In this document: in pieces, positions 1 to 10,569 of the stretch
Layout of the letters: the number at the start of each line of letters is the position of its first letter
How positions within the stretch are numbered: position 1 is the first letter of the stretch
DNA from: Streptomyces zinciresistens K42
Lineage (GTDB): Bacteria > Actinomycetota > Actinomycetes > Streptomycetales > Streptomycetaceae
NCBI RefSeq assembly: GCF_000225525.1
Contig: NZ_AGBF01000020.1
Span: forward strand, 1-64,000
Length of the DNA: 64,000 nucleotides
Direction of reading: 5' to 3'
Notes under the pieces: model-generated
What the model was told of the DNA's origin: nothing
Database searches by the model: none
What the model saw: the letters and a program-made list of their open reading frames with translations, nothing else
Program-made: the position numbers and the translations under genes

Positions 1-143
1 AGCAGGATCGCGCCTTTCTCCCCGGCCGGGGCGGCGTCGTACTCGGCAACGATCCGAAGCTTGTACGCCGCGGAAAACGTCCGCCGCTTCGGCTTCGGCG
101 CCGGATCGTCACCGGCGGCGGGTATCGGGGTGATGCTGGCCAT
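1..143 (-). CDS. IS3-type transposase OrfA, N-terminal part (cut by window edge)
   Basis: Read on the minus strand from an ATG at 143. The 47 visible residues include KPKRRTFSAAYKLRIVAEYD, followed by a Gly-Glu-Lys-Gly-Ala turn. This is the basic N-terminal helix-turn-helix start of actinobacterial IS3-family OrfA proteins. An AGGAG stands about 11 nt upstream of the ATG. The rest, including any OrfB with the DDE catalytic domain, lies left of position 1, so it cannot be told whether the element is intact. It points away from the recombinase remnant at 221-1147 and probably interrupted that gene. Recognition is from remembered family sequence; the HTH family is clear, the exact IS is not known. 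Confidence 0.7.
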   Translation of the reverse strand, partial: MASITPIPAAGDDPAPKPKRRTFSAAYKLRIVAEYDAAPAGEKGAIL

Positions 144-194
144 ACTGAGGGGATCTCCTGTCTCGCCCATCCAGACTAACCCGACAAACCGGGT

Positions 195-213
195 GTCTCA
201 GTTGAGACTGTCA
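195..213. repeat. Probable terminal repeat and outer end of the IS element
   Basis: A short palindrome, GTCTCA-GT-TGAGAC (195-208), is followed by TGTCA. Read inward on the minus strand the element would start TGACAGTCTCAACTGAGACA, with the 5'-TG typical of IS3 ends. Homology to the recombinase resumes within a few bases (about 221), so the junction fits an insertion boundary near 213. The other end is outside the window, so neither the inverted repeat nor a target duplication can be confirmed. Confidence 0.4.
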
Positions 214-220
214 GAGAGGG

Positions 221-1147
221 AAGACCGTGAAGCGAAAGAAGGCTGCGGTCAACGAGGTGTTTGGTGTAGCCGTTGAACGCGGATACTTCGCACAGAACCC
301 GCTGATCGGTCTTCGCTGGACGGCGCCGGAAGTCGCCGATGAAGTCGATCCCGACTGCGTGCCGAACCCGGCTCAGGTTGCCCGACTGCTAGCCGCAGTC
401 AGAGCCCTACCCGGCCGTGGCCCTCATCTGTATGCCTTCTTCGGCTGCATGTACTACGCCGCCATGCGCCCAGCCGAGGTGATCCATCTACAGAAATCCC
501 AGTGCCGTCTGCCGGCGAGCGGCTGGGGCCTTCTGAACCTGAAGGGCGGCGTCGTGACTGCCGGTAAGGAGTGGACGGATGACGGCGCCGTCCACGAGAT
601 CCACTCCCTGAAGCGGCGGGCAGTCAAGGCGACACGCCCGGTGCCAATTCCTCCAGTGCTCGTCCGCATGTTGCGCGAACACATAGAAAGCTTCGGCGTT
701 GCACCCGACGGACGCCTGTTCCACAACGCAGAGGGGAACTACATCGACGCCTCGGCGTACGGCATCACCTGAGGGCGAGCGCGTGAGGCTGTTCTTACGC
801 TTGACGAGCACGCCCTTGACCTGGCGAAGCGTCCCTACGACCTGCGCCACGCCGGCATCTCCTTCTGGTTGGCCTCCGGCGTCGACCCCGCAGAGTGTGC
901 GCGCCGGGCTGGGCAGAGCATCCAGGTCCTCTTCCGCTACTACGCCAAGTTCCTGGCTGATGCGCGGAACCACGCCAACACCCTGATCGAAGACTCCATG
1001 CGGCGATGGGAGGAGGCGATGGACGATGACGATGCGGAGAGCGCCTTAGCGGGACCTTGGCCCGGAAATGCCCCGGAACTGCTGGTCAGAGCTGGGATAT
1101 GGGTGGGAGATATCGGGAGTAAGGGCGTGTTTCGGCTCGCTGCTTAG
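221..1147 (+). pseudogene. Tyrosine recombinase (integrase) remnant, 5'-truncated and with an in-frame stop
   Basis: From 227 (GTG) the frame encodes the end of the core-binding domain and the start of the catalytic domain: VERGYFAQNPL, then YYAAMRPAEVIHLQ with the first catalytic Arg. It hits TGA at 770-772 where relatives usually have Trp. The same frame then continues uninterrupted to 1147 with RPYDLRHAGISFW (the H/R pair) and QSIQVLFRYYAKF with the nucleophilic Tyr. GHS, usual near the tyrosine, is GQS here. No frameshift is needed, so one nonsense change separates the halves. The N-terminal SAM-like domain is missing, probably through the adjacent IS insertion. No tRNA or att core was found nearby. 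Likely the scar of an integrated actinobacterial element. Confidence 0.8.
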
Positions 1148-1156
1148 ATGTGCGCC

Positions 1157-1202
1157 GAAAAGGGCGCCTGCCGGGCATCTGCCCTGGTCAGGCGCCCTTT
1201 TT
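1157..1202 (-). terminator. Strong intrinsic terminator
   Basis: AAAAGGGCGCCTG (1158-1170) pairs with CAGGCGCCCTTTTT (1189-1202), giving a stem of at least 12 bp around an 18-nt loop, with runs of A and T on the two sides so that it can work in both directions. It lies 7 nt past the stop of the aldehyde dehydrogenase on the minus strand and just after the recombinase remnant on the plus strand. Confidence 0.85.
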
Positions 1203-1208
1203 CTGTGT

Positions 1209-2732
1209 CTAGAAGAAGCCCAGTTTCTTCGGCGAGTACGACACCAGCAGATTCTTCGTCTGCTGGTAGTGCTCCAGCATCATCTTGTGCGTCTCGCGGC
1301 CGATGCCCGAACCCTTGTAGCCGCCGAACGCCGCGTGCGCCGGGTAGGTGTGGTAGCAGTTCGTCCAGACGCGGCCCGCCTGGATGGCGCGGCCCGCGCG
1401 GTACGCGGTGTTGACGTCCCGGGTCCACACGCCCGCGCCGAGGCCGTACAGCGTGTCGTTGGCGATCTTGATGGCGTCGTCGAAGTCGTCGAAGGACGTC
1501 ACCGACACCACCGGACCGAAGATCTCCTCCTGGAAGATCCGCATACGGTTGTCGCCCTCGAAGATGGTCGGCTGGACGTAGTAGCCGCCCTTCAACTCCC
1601 CTTCGTGTTCGAGGCGTTCGCCGCCCGTGAGGATCTTGGCCCCTTCCTGCCGTCCGATGTCGAGATAGGAGAGGATCTTCTCCAGCTGGTCGTTGGACGC
1701 CTGCGCGCCGATCATCGTGTTCGTGTCGAGGGGGTGGCCGGTCGTGATCTGCTCGGTGCGGGCGACCGCCGCCGCCATGAACTCCGCGTAGCTGCCCCGC
1801 TGGACCAGTGCGCGGGAGGGGCAGGTGCACACCTCGCCCTGGTTGAGCGCGAACATCGTGAAGCCTTCGAGGGCCTTGTCCCGGAAGTCGTCGTCCGCCG
1901 CCCAGACGTCCTCGAAGAAGACGTTCGGGGACTTGCCGCCGAGTTCGAGGGTCACCGGCGTGATGTTCTCCGAGGCGTACTGCATGATCAACCGGCCCGT
2001 CGTGGTCTCCCCGGTGAACGCCACCTTTGCCACCCGGGAACTGGACGCCAGCGGCTTGCCCGCCTCCACCCCGAAGCCGTTGACGATGTTGAGGACGCCC
2101 GGCGGGAGCAGGTCGGAGACCAGGCTCAGCCAGTAGTGGATGGACGCGGGAGTCTGCTCGGCCGGCTTGAGGACGACCGCGTTGCCCGCCGCCAGCGCGG
2201 GTGCGAGCTTCCACGTCGCCATCAGGATCGGGAAGTTCCACGGGATGATCTGCGCGACCACGCCCAGCGGCTCGTGGAAGTGGTACGCCACCGTGTCGTC
2301 GTCGAGTTCGCCGAGCGAACCCTCCTGCGCCCTGATCGTGCCCGCGAAGTAGCGGAAGTGGTCGATGGCCAGCGGAATGTCGGCCGCCAGTGTCTCCCGT
2401 ACCGGTTTGCCGTTCTCCCAGCTCTCGGCGACCGCCAGCTTCTCCAGGTTCGCCTCCATCCGGTCGGCGATCTTCAACAGGATGCCCGCTCGCTCCGTCA
2501 CGGACGTCCGGCCCCAGCCGGGTGCCGCCGCGTGCGCCGCGTCCAGAGCCCGCTCCACGTCCTCGGCCGTGCCCCGCGCGATCTCCGTGAAGGGCTGTCC
2601 GTTCACCGGCGAGGGGTTCTCGAAGTACTGCCCCCGGATCGGCGGCACGTACTCACCGCCGATGAAATGGTCGTAGCGTGCCTGGTAGGAGACGATCGCG
2701 CCCTCGGTGCCGGGCGCCGCGTAACGGGTCAT
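1209..2732 (-). CDS. NAD-dependent aldehyde dehydrogenase (AldB/ExaC/AcoD type)
   Basis: A 507-residue enzyme, normal length for the family, oxidising aldehydes (acetaldehyde-type substrates in characterised relatives) to acids with NAD(P)+. Visible motifs are PWNFP near residue 170, the FTGETTTG coenzyme loop, the general-base Glu in LELGGKSP (about 268) and the catalytic Cys in [11 protein letters not shown] (about 303); this Cys-x-Cys-Pro-Ser-Arg form is characteristic of the AldB/AcoD branch. The ATG at 2732 was chosen because GGGAGG lies 9 nt upstream; the open frame extends further but without support. A GAF-domain regulator is encoded 181 nt upstream on the same strand, the usual pairing for inducible alcohol/acetoin-type aldehyde dehydrogenases. 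Confidence 0.93.
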   Translation of the reverse strand: MTRYAAPGTEGAIVSYQARYDHFIGGEYVPPIRGQYFENPSPVNGQPFTEIARGTAEDVERALDAAHAAAPGWGRTSVTERAGILLKIADRMEANLEKLAVAESWENGKPVRETLAADIPLAIDHFRYFAGTIRAQEGSLGELDDDTVAYHFHEPLGVVAQIIPWNFPILMATWKLAPALAAGNAVVLKPAEQTPASIHYWLSLVSDLLPPGVLNIVNGFGVEAGKPLASSSRVAKVAFTGETTTGRLIMQYASENITPVTLELGGKSPNVFFEDVWAADDDFRDKALEGFTMFALNQGEVCTCPSRALVQRGSYAEFMAAAVARTEQITTGHPLDTNTMIGAQASNDQLEKILSYLDIGRQEGAKILTGGERLEHEGELKGGYYVQPTIFEGDNRMRIFQEEIFGPVVSVTSFDDFDDAIKIANDTLYGLGAGVWTRDVNTAYRAGRAIQAGRVWTNCYHTYPAHAAFGGYKGSGIGRETHKMMLEHYQQTKNLLVSYSPKKLGFF

Positions 2733-2913
2733 ACTGCTCTGCCTCCCGATGAAGCGCTGCCCGCCGTCAGGCAGCTCCCGGTGCGAGGCTAGGAAGGGCG
2801 AGGTTGCAAGTACGTTGCGCTGCCCGCGGCTTCCGCAGGCGCCCCGCGCCGTGCGCAACCCCTGCCTCCTCCCGAGCCGTGGGCTCACACTCACTTCCGC
2901 AGGCCCCGTCCGG

Positions 2914-4227
2914 TCAGCGCGGCGGACGCCGCTCCCAGCCGGGCGGGGCCGTCAGTTCCGACTCCAGGGCCGACAGCCGTGAACACACCGCCGGTGTCGG
3001 GCGCACCGCGGCCAGCGCCCGCCACACGTCGAGATCGTCCTCGCCCCAGGGCGCGTGCGCCCAGTCGGCCAGCAGGTCGGGATCGCGGCGGGCGATCAGT
3101 GCCATGCGCAGCCCGTCGGCCAGACGGCGCCGCAGCCGGACCACCGCCGGCGCCTGGGAGCCCGGCAGCAGCGGTCCGCGGTAGGCCGCCGCGGCTGCCG
3201 TGACCAAGCCCGTCTCCAGCCTCCGTTCGACCATCGTCACATCCGACTCGACCGGCGTCGTGAGCCGGTAGGGCCGCGAGTCCAGCAGCCCGGAGCCCAG
3301 GATCCGGCGCAGGCGGGCCAGTTCGGCGCGCAGCGTCACCGGCGTCACGGACTCGTCCTCGTACAGCGCGCACAGCAGCTCGTCACCCGTGAGCCCTTCG
3401 GGACGGCGCGCCAGCAGCACCAGGATCTCGCTGTGCCGACGGCTGAGTCTGACCGTGCGGCCTTCCGCCAGCAGCAGTGCCTCGTCGCGTCCCAGCGCGG
3501 ACAGTTCGGGTGCCTCGGGGCCGGCCTCCGGTGGGACGAGCAGTGCGAGCTGGGACTCGGCGGCCCGCGCGACCGCCTGCACGAACCCGAGGCTGTGCGG
3601 ATGCGCGAGCCCGTCGCCTCCGGTGATGTCCACCGCCCCGAGGACCCGTCCCGTCCTCGGATCGTGCACGGGTGCCGCCGCACAGGTCCACGGCTGCACC
3701 TGGCGGATGAAATGCTCCGCCGCGAACACCTGCACGGGACGGTCCACGGCCACCGCCGTCCCCGGCGCGTTCGTCCCCATCACCGACTCGGCCCAACGGG
3801 CACCCGGCACGAAGTTCATCCCGTCCGCCCTGCGCCGGGTCGCCGGATGGCCCTCCACCCACAGCAGCCTGCCGTGCGCGTCGCACACGGCGAGGAGATG
3901 CTCCCCGTCCGAGGCGAACGTGCCCATGAGTTCCCGGATCAGGGGCATCACCCTCGCCAGGGGGTGCTCCGCGCGGTAGGCGCCTAGGTCTCCGTCGACC
4001 AGCTCCACGCTCGCCGTGCCGTCCGGACCGACGCCGGCCCGTGCGGAACGCCGCCACGAGGCGGCCACGACATCGCGCACCGGCTTCGGCACGGTGCCCG
4101 CCGCGGTGAACGTCTCGTGCGCACGCCGGAGTACGCGGATGTGCTCGGCAGGGTCGGTGCCCGGCTCCAGGGCCACCCACGGATCGGTCAACTCGGCCTC
4201 CCCGGAAGGCGATGCGGCTGGGGACAT
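2914..4227 (-). CDS. GAF-domain transcriptional regulator (AcoR-like N-terminus)
   Basis: A 437-residue protein. Residues about 50-225 resemble the GAF sensor region of AcoR-type activators ([55 protein letters not shown]). The AAA+ sigma-54 domain of true AcoR is absent. Instead about 240-340 looks like a winged helix ([20 protein letters not shown], then [15 protein letters not shown]). It probably senses a small molecule and controls the downstream aldehyde dehydrogenase, which lies in the same direction. The start at 4227 has GGAG about 6 nt upstream; an ATG-less extension to 4254 is possible. Family assignment is confident, ligand unknown. Confidence 0.85.
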   Translation of the reverse strand: MSPAASPSGEAELTDPWVALEPGTDPAEHIRVLRRAHETFTAAGTVPKPVRDVVAASWRRSARAGVGPDGTASVELVDGDLGAYRAEHPLARVMPLIRELMGTFASDGEHLLAVCDAHGRLLWVEGHPATRRRADGMNFVPGARWAESVMGTNAPGTAVAVDRPVQVFAAEHFIRQVQPWTCAAAPVHDPRTGRVLGAVDITGGDGLAHPHSLGFVQAVARAAESQLALLVPPEAGPEAPELSALGRDEALLLAEGRTVRLSRRHSEILVLLARRPEGLTGDELLCALYEDESVTPVTLRAELARLRRILGSGLLDSRPYRLTTPVESDVTMVERRLETGLVTAAAAAYRGPLLPGSQAPAVVRLRRRLADGLRMALIARRDPDLLADWAHAPWGEDDLDVWRALAAVRPTPAVCSRLSALESELTAPPGWERRPPR

Positions 4228-4309
4228 CGTCACTCCGGCCGCGCACGCGGACAACCTCTTCGACAGCGCTCACCCGAACGACGGCCGGGCCGCGTGGCCG
4301 TGCGCGACC

Positions 4310-4909
4310 TCAGACCGCGTTGACCAGGCGTATGTAGCGACTCCAGTCCCAGCCCGGCCCCGGGTCGGTGTGGTCGCTGCCCGGCACCTCGTGGTGGCCG
4401 ATGATGTGCGCGCGGTCCGTGGGTATGCCGTGACGGGCGCAGACCGCGGCCGTGAGTCGGGCCGACGTCTCGTACATGACGTCGGTGAAGTAGTCGGGCC
4501 GGTCCACCCAGCCCTCGTGCTCTATGCCGATGCTGCGGGTGTTGTGGGCCCAGTCTCCCGCGTGCCAGGCGATGTCCGACTCGCGCACGCACTGGGAGGT
4601 GTGCCCGTCGGCGGACCGGACGACGTAGTGGGCGGACACCTTCTTTCTCGGGTTCGCGAAGACGAACAGGGTGTTGGTGTACTGGGTCTGGGTGACGTGG
4701 ATGATCACCCGGTCGACGGGGCGCGGCGCGGAACGGTCTCCTTTCGTGTAGTTGGCGGTGCTCGCGGGCCGCCACTCCGCCGGCGGGTGGTCCGGCCCGG
4801 GTGCACGAGCCCCGGCCGGCGGTCCGGGCAGCAGGGCGTACGGCACGGCCGCGAGGGCGGTGGCCTGGAGGATCAGGCGTCTGGCGGGGCGGGGTGAAGT
4901 GTGGTCCAA
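4310..4909 (-). CDS. Secreted N-acetylmuramoyl-L-alanine amidase (amidase_2/PGRP type)
   Basis: The 199-residue protein starts at a TTG (4909) with AAAGG 6 nt upstream; no ATG fits. The N-terminus RPARRLILQATALAAVPYAL has a twin-arginine followed by a hydrophobic stretch, so Tat or Sec export is likely. The mature part carries the zinc-amidase pattern: VIIHVTQT (first His ligand), SAHYVV, SIGIEHEGW (Glu) and HTDPGPGWDW (His and Asp-Pro-Gly). It would cleave the bond between MurNAc and the peptide stem of peptidoglycan. Its start is 19 nt after the formamidase stop, so the two are probably cotranscribed although their functions are unrelated. Confidence 0.88.
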   Translation of the reverse strand: MDHTSPRPARRLILQATALAAVPYALLPGPPAGARAPGPDHPPAEWRPASTANYTKGDRSAPRPVDRVIIHVTQTQYTNTLFVFANPRKKVSAHYVVRSADGHTSQCVRESDIAWHAGDWAHNTRSIGIEHEGWVDRPDYFTDVMYETSARLTAAVCARHGIPTDRAHIIGHHEVPGSDHTDPGPGWDWSRYIRLVNAV

Positions 4910-4928
4910 AGGGTGCCTTTCCGTGTCG

Positions 4929-5993
4929 TCAAGGGCCGAGGGAACCGGGGCGGGCCGGGGCCGGTGGGGCCGCACCCGGATCCTCAGCGCAGGTCGCGGC
5001 AGTCTCCCGCAGCCGTGCGTGCACTGCCCGGTACGTCTCCCGCGCGGGCAGCCACTCCTTGCGGATCTTCGCCACGCACGTGTAGTTGGTGTCGCAGACG
5101 TTGGCGAGCGGTGACTCGACGGCCTGGGTGGCGAACTGGTACGCGTCCAGCTCACTGAATCCGTAGTCGCGCACCAGCCACCGCACCAGATCCGCCTGGG
5201 ATATCCGGAACGCGTCCTCCAGCGGCCGGGCCGATCCCGTCGAGATGATGTGCGTGTCCGATTCGATCCGGGGCCACGGAGTGGTGACCCCCTTGAGCAG
5301 TTCGACGATCACCACGGTGTTCATCGCGCACTCGACCGCCACTCCGCAGGTCTCACCCTCGCCCTGGCGGGCATGCCCGTCGCCCAGGCTGAGCAGCGCG
5401 CCCTCGACGTTCACACCGAGGTAGCAGGTGACGCCCGCCCGCATCTCGGGGGTGTCCATGTTCCCGCCGTGGGCGTCCGGCACGAGGGCGGAGCGCACCT
5501 CCAGGTTGGCGGGGGCCACCCCCACGGTGCCGTGCATCGGGTCCATCGGCAGCTCGGCCTCGATGTCGCTGTCGTGAGCCCGGAACAGTGCGGTCCGCCG
5601 TGTCCGGTCGAGCTGCCAGATCCACACGGTCTGGGGGAGCGGCGGCTGCAGCGTGGCCGTGGTGTGCGTGGAGGTGAGGGCGCCGAACAGGGGGACGGTC
5701 GTCGACGCGGCCCAGTCCCGGGCCGGTTCGACGGACACGAAGTGCACGGCGAGGGTGTCTCCCTGCTCGGCACCCTCGATGTGGAACGGACCCGTCTGCG
5801 GATTGAGGTAGGGGAACTCGCACATCTCGGACACGAGGTCCTTCTCCGACCGCACACGTCCGCCGAAGCAGTCCTCGGTGTACAGGTCGAGCACCGTGCC
5901 CGGCGCGATGCGCGCAACGGGCGGCGCTCCGCCGAACGTCCAGGCGTACTCGCCGGGTTCGGGGCGTACGGTCAGGATCCTGGGGTCGCTCAT
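4929..5993 (-). CDS. Acetamidase/formamidase family protein
   Basis: A 354-residue FmdA/AmdA-type amidohydrolase, hydrolysing short amides such as formamide or acetamide to acid and ammonia. Supporting segments are VLDLYTEDCFGGRV, FHIEGAEQGDTLAVHF, DPMHGTVGVAP and HGGNMDTPEMRAG with the metal-binding Asp/His cluster, then LSLGDGHARQGEGE, all in family order. Start ATG at 5993, with GGAG about 10 nt before it. No ABC amide transporter is adjacent. Substrate preference cannot be told from sequence. Confidence 0.9.
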   Translation of the reverse strand: MSDPRILTVRPEPGEYAWTFGGAPPVARIAPGTVLDLYTEDCFGGRVRSEKDLVSEMCEFPYLNPQTGPFHIEGAEQGDTLAVHFVSVEPARDWAASTTVPLFGALTSTHTTATLQPPLPQTVWIWQLDRTRRTALFRAHDSDIEAELPMDPMHGTVGVAPANLEVRSALVPDAHGGNMDTPEMRAGVTCYLGVNVEGALLSLGDGHARQGEGETCGVAVECAMNTVVIVELLKGVTTPWPRIESDTHIISTGSARPLEDAFRISQADLVRWLVRDYGFSELDAYQFATQAVESPLANVCDTNYTCVAKIRKEWLPARETYRAVHARLRETAATCAEDPGAAPPAPARPGSLGP

Positions 5994-6182
5994 CGCTGCA
6001 CAACTCCGTTCCGCGGTGGCCGGTCGGGGGAGGGTTCGCCGAGGAGTGCGTGAATCCCCCTCATTCACGCCGACGCGCCGTGCCTGCCCACCTCACGGCG
6101 GCAGCGCCTCGTGTGCATCACGGTACGGTGCGGACCCGTCGGGCAGAGGAACGGTCCGGAGATCCGTGGACAGCGACGTGAT

Positions 6183-6191
6183 TGTGGATAA
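6183..6191 (-). promoter_or_regulatory. Perfect DnaA-box-like 9-mer
   Basis: TGTGGATAA, the exact complement of TTATCCACA, sits alone between the formamidase start and the ROK regulator end. A single site is not an origin; it may be chance or a DnaA titration/regulatory site. Confidence 0.3.
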
Positions 6192-6241
6192 CTTCCTCAC
6201 TCACAGGAGTGAACTCGGCCTGGAGCGGCGGCCGGACGGCA

Positions 6242-7480
6242 TCAGAGGGAGGACCCCGGCCCCATCCTCGGCTCACCCCGTTCCGCCACCACCCCCGGAT
6301 CGTCCAGCACCGCCCGCACCACCGAGTGCGCGGCACCCAGCAGAGGGCCCTCCGAGCCCAGCCGGGACACCGCGACCGGGCAGGCCGGGCCCGCCGTACG
6401 GCGGTCCAGCTCGGATTCCAGGGACGGCAGCAGCCAGGGCGCCAGCGCGGCGAGCGCACCGCCGAGCACCACGCTCTCGGGGTCGAGCAGATTCACCGCA
6501 CCGGTCAGCGCGACACCGAGCGCGGTCCCCGCGTCACGCAGCGCACGCCGTACGTCCGCGTCGCCGGCGGCCGCCCGCTCCGCGAGCAGCCCGACCCGGT
6601 CCGCGCCCGGCCCCAGTCCGGCCGCGCGCAGCACCGCCTCCTCGCCCGCGTACTGCTCCAGGCATCCTCGCGACCCGCACGGGCACTCCGGTCCGTCCGG
6701 CCGGACCGGCACGTGGCCCAGTTCACCGGCGAAGCCGCGGGTCCCGTGCAGCAGACCCCCGTCCACCACCACCGCCGCGCCGATCCCGATCTCGGCCGAG
6801 ACGTGCAGGAAGTCGCGCGGTGTGCCCTCACCGAGCCACAGTTCGGCGAGCGCGCCGAAGTTGGCCTCGTTGCCGACGCTCAGCGGGAACGGAACGTCGA
6901 GCAGGCCTGTGAGGTCGGTGTCGCGCCAGTCGAGGTTCGGCGCGCGCACGACGGTACGGGCGTCCCGCGCCACCAGACCCGGCACGGCGACGGCCAGACC
7001 GGCGGGCCACAACCCCGCCCGTTCTGCCTCAGCGACGACCCCGCGCACCAGTTCGCGCAGTTCGTCGACGACCGGCTGGACTGCGCGGCCCCGGTTCGTG
7101 CCGTGCCGCGTCGCCGTGGACCGCACCTCGCCGCGCAGGTCGACCGCGCAGACGGCGAGATGGTCGACGCCGACCTCCGCGCCGATCCCCGCCGGACCGC
7201 GGCCGCTGACGGCGAGCGCCGACCCGGGTCGGCCCACCCGGCCCGGCCGTTCGGGGCCGAGTTCCTCCAGCAGCCCGGTCCGGATCAGCTCCTCGACGAG
7301 GGTGGACACCGCGGCGCGCGTCAGCCCGATCCGGGACGCGACAGCCGCTCGGGACAGCGTGCCCGCGGCGCTCACGGTGTGCATCACCCGGGCGAGATTG
7401 CGGCGGCGCATGCCCTGCTGGGTGTCGGGCAGGGCACGTCCGGCGCCGGCCGGCCGTGCCTTGTGCAGCGGTGCGGTCAT
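6242..7480 (-). CDS. xylR: ROK-family transcriptional regulator of xylose genes
   Basis: A 412-residue protein with an N-terminal winged helix-turn-helix (about 30-80, LSRAAVASRIGLTRAAVSTLVEELI) fused to a ROK sugar-kinase-like domain. The ROK part shows DLRGEV, the sugar-binding NEANFGALAE and GFAGELGHV, and the zinc motif CPCGSRGCLEQY. It lies 14 nt after xylB on the same strand and is probably cotranscribed with it. In this family xylose or a glucose-type sugar relieves repression. The context makes repression of xylA/xylB the likely job, acting at the inverted repeat at 9064-9094. The gene symbol is a context-based inference. Confidence 0.85.
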   Translation of the reverse strand: MTAPLHKARPAGAGRALPDTQQGMRRRNLARVMHTVSAAGTLSRAAVASRIGLTRAAVSTLVEELIRTGLLEELGPERPGRVGRPGSALAVSGRGPAGIGAEVGVDHLAVCAVDLRGEVRSTATRHGTNRGRAVQPVVDELRELVRGVVAEAERAGLWPAGLAVAVPGLVARDARTVVRAPNLDWRDTDLTGLLDVPFPLSVGNEANFGALAELWLGEGTPRDFLHVSAEIGIGAAVVVDGGLLHGTRGFAGELGHVPVRPDGPECPCGSRGCLEQYAGEEAVLRAAGLGPGADRVGLLAERAAAGDADVRRALRDAGTALGVALTGAVNLLDPESVVLGGALAALAPWLLPSLESELDRRTAGPACPVAVSRLGSEGPLLGAAHSVVRAVLDDPGVVAERGEPRMGPGSSL

Positions 7481-7494
7481 GCCTCCGTCAGTCC

Positions 7495-8940
7495 TCAGTG
7501 CGCCTCGGGCCGCCGCTGCAGCAGCGGGGCCGCGTCGGAGAGTACCCCGCTGATCCTCGCCAGGGTCTCGCCGTCCCGCTCCAGGGCGTCCAGGACCGGC
7601 CCGCGCGCGGTGTTCCAGCGCCGTGCCACCGCGGCCGGGTCCTCACCGGTCAGCAGTCCGGCGGCCTGCGCGGCGGCACCGAGCGCGACCAGCTCCCTGG
7701 CCTCGGGCACCTGCACGGGGCGTCCCGACAGCCGTCGTACGGTCTGCTGCCAGGCGGCGCCCCGGGCGCCGCCGCCGATCAGCAGCAGCGGGGCCGAGCG
7801 GTCGGCGTCCTCGTCCAGGACCAGGTCGAGTGCGCCGAGCAGGGCGTGGACGGCACCGTCGTACGCGGCCTGGAGGAGCTGGCCCCCGGTCGTGTCGTGG
7901 CGCAGACCGTGCAGCACACCGGAGGCGTTCGGGAGGTTGGGGGTGCGCTCGCCGTCCAGGTAGGGCAGGAGCGTGAGGCCGGTGGCGGGTTCCACGGCCT
8001 CCCGGTCCAGGCCCAGCAGGGTCGCCAGGCGGTCCACGGCGAGCGTGCAGTTCAGGGTGCAGGCCAGCGGCAGCCAGTCGCCGTGCGCGTCGGCGAATCC
8101 CGCCACCGTGCCCGTCGGGTCCGCCGGGCGCCGCCGGGACACGGCGTACACCGTGCCCGACGTGCCGAGGCTCAGCACCGGTGAGCCGGGACGCAGCCCG
8201 AGGCCGAGCGCCGCGGCGGCGTTGTCACCGGTACCGGAGGCGACCAGGGTGCCCTTGGAGAACGGCAGGTCGTGGCTGTCGCGCACGGTGCCCGCGACCT
8301 CGCCGGGCCGCACCACGCGCGGGAGCATCGCCGCGTCCAGGCCCACGTGCGCCAGGATCTCGGCGTCGTACGCCTCCGTCCCCGACGCCCACCAGCCGGT
8401 GCCCGAGGCGTCACCGCGGTCGGTGGTGCCCTCGCCCGTGAGCCGTTCCGTGAGGTAGTCGTGGGGGAGGCGTACGGCCCTGGTGGCCCGGACGGACTCC
8501 GGTTCGTTCTCGGCCAGCCAGGCCCACTTCGTGACCGTGAAGGAAGCGGTCGGCACGGAGCCCGTGCGCTCCGCCCAGAACTTCGCCCCGCCCCGTTCCC
8601 CGGTCAGCCGGCGGGCCTGCGGCGCCGAGCGCACGTCGTTCCACAGCAGGGCCGGACGCACCGGATCGCCCCGCCCGTCCAGGGTGACCAGGCCGTGCTG
8701 CTGTCCGCCGACGGACACCGCCGCCGCCTCGCGCGCGGGGTCGCCGCACTGGGCGAGCGCCTCGCACAGGGCCTCCCACCACTGACGGGGGTCGCTCTCG
8801 CGGCCCGCGCCCGAGGACACGGTGTGCGGTGCCTGGCCGCTCGCGACGACCTGTCCCGTCGACGCGTCGACGACCAGGGCCTTGGTGGACTGGGTGGACG
8901 TGTCCACGCCGACGACGAGCGGACCCTCGGCTGCTGACAT
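7495..8940 (-). CDS. xylB: Xylulokinase
   Basis: Phosphorylates D-xylulose to xylulose 5-phosphate using ATP in the cytoplasm, the second step of xylose catabolism. The 481 residues match the FGGY kinase family in order: GVDTSTQSTKALVVD at the N-terminus, VGGQQHG, LLWNDVRS, SGTGWW, GTGDNAAAALGLG, LGTSGTVYAVS, and GGGARGAAW in the ATP-binding half. Start ATG at 8940 with GGGAG 6 nt upstream. It is divergent from xylA across a 191-bp regulatory gap and followed by the ROK regulator. Confidence 0.95.
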   Translation of the reverse strand: MSAAEGPLVVGVDTSTQSTKALVVDASTGQVVASGQAPHTVSSGAGRESDPRQWWEALCEALAQCGDPAREAAAVSVGGQQHGLVTLDGRGDPVRPALLWNDVRSAPQARRLTGERGGAKFWAERTGSVPTASFTVTKWAWLAENEPESVRATRAVRLPHDYLTERLTGEGTTDRGDASGTGWWASGTEAYDAEILAHVGLDAAMLPRVVRPGEVAGTVRDSHDLPFSKGTLVASGTGDNAAAALGLGLRPGSPVLSLGTSGTVYAVSRRRPADPTGTVAGFADAHGDWLPLACTLNCTLAVDRLATLLGLDREAVEPATGLTLLPYLDGERTPNLPNASGVLHGLRHDTTGGQLLQAAYDGAVHALLGALDLVLDEDADRSAPLLLIGGGARGAAWQQTVRRLSGRPVQVPEARELVALGAAAQAAGLLTGEDPAAVARRWNTARGPVLDALERDGETLARISGVLSDAAPLLQRRPEAH

Positions 8941-9063
8941 CGGGCTCTCCCTTATGCGGCTGTGCGGCATCTGACCTGCTGTTTCGAGGGTGCCCGAGGA
9001 GTTGCGACCCGGACCACACCCCCTTTGGGGACATCTTGTCCCTTCCCAGGGACGCGTGCGCAT

Positions 9064-10298
<1,235 letters not shown>

Positions 10299-10569
10299 GA
10301 CCACGCGCGCGCGTGCCGACGTGTGGGCGGGCGTGACCTGAGGCACGGAGGGCACCGTCGAGACCGGGGGACTGACGGCACCGTGTGCGACCTGACCGGG
10401 TCGTGGGCGGTGCCGTTCCCGGTGCGCGCGCTCCTGACGCGGGGGAGTGCGCGAAGCCCGCGCGCGGGGCGCCTCGAATGTTCCGGAACCGTGCGGTCCA
10501 TGCCGCGGTGCCGTATCAACTTCCGCACGGGGGTCGCGGTCCGGCGCGTCCGAGGTGATCCTTGACGCC

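Noticed and set aside
61-276. Short plus-strand open frame over the IS end
   Set aside because: Antisense to the transposase N-terminus and crossing the IS boundary; no ribosome site.
1068-2792. Plus-strand open frame of about 570 codons opposite the aldehyde dehydrogenase
   Set aside because: The opposite strand encodes a full-length enzyme with catalytic motifs; this frame is its shadow.
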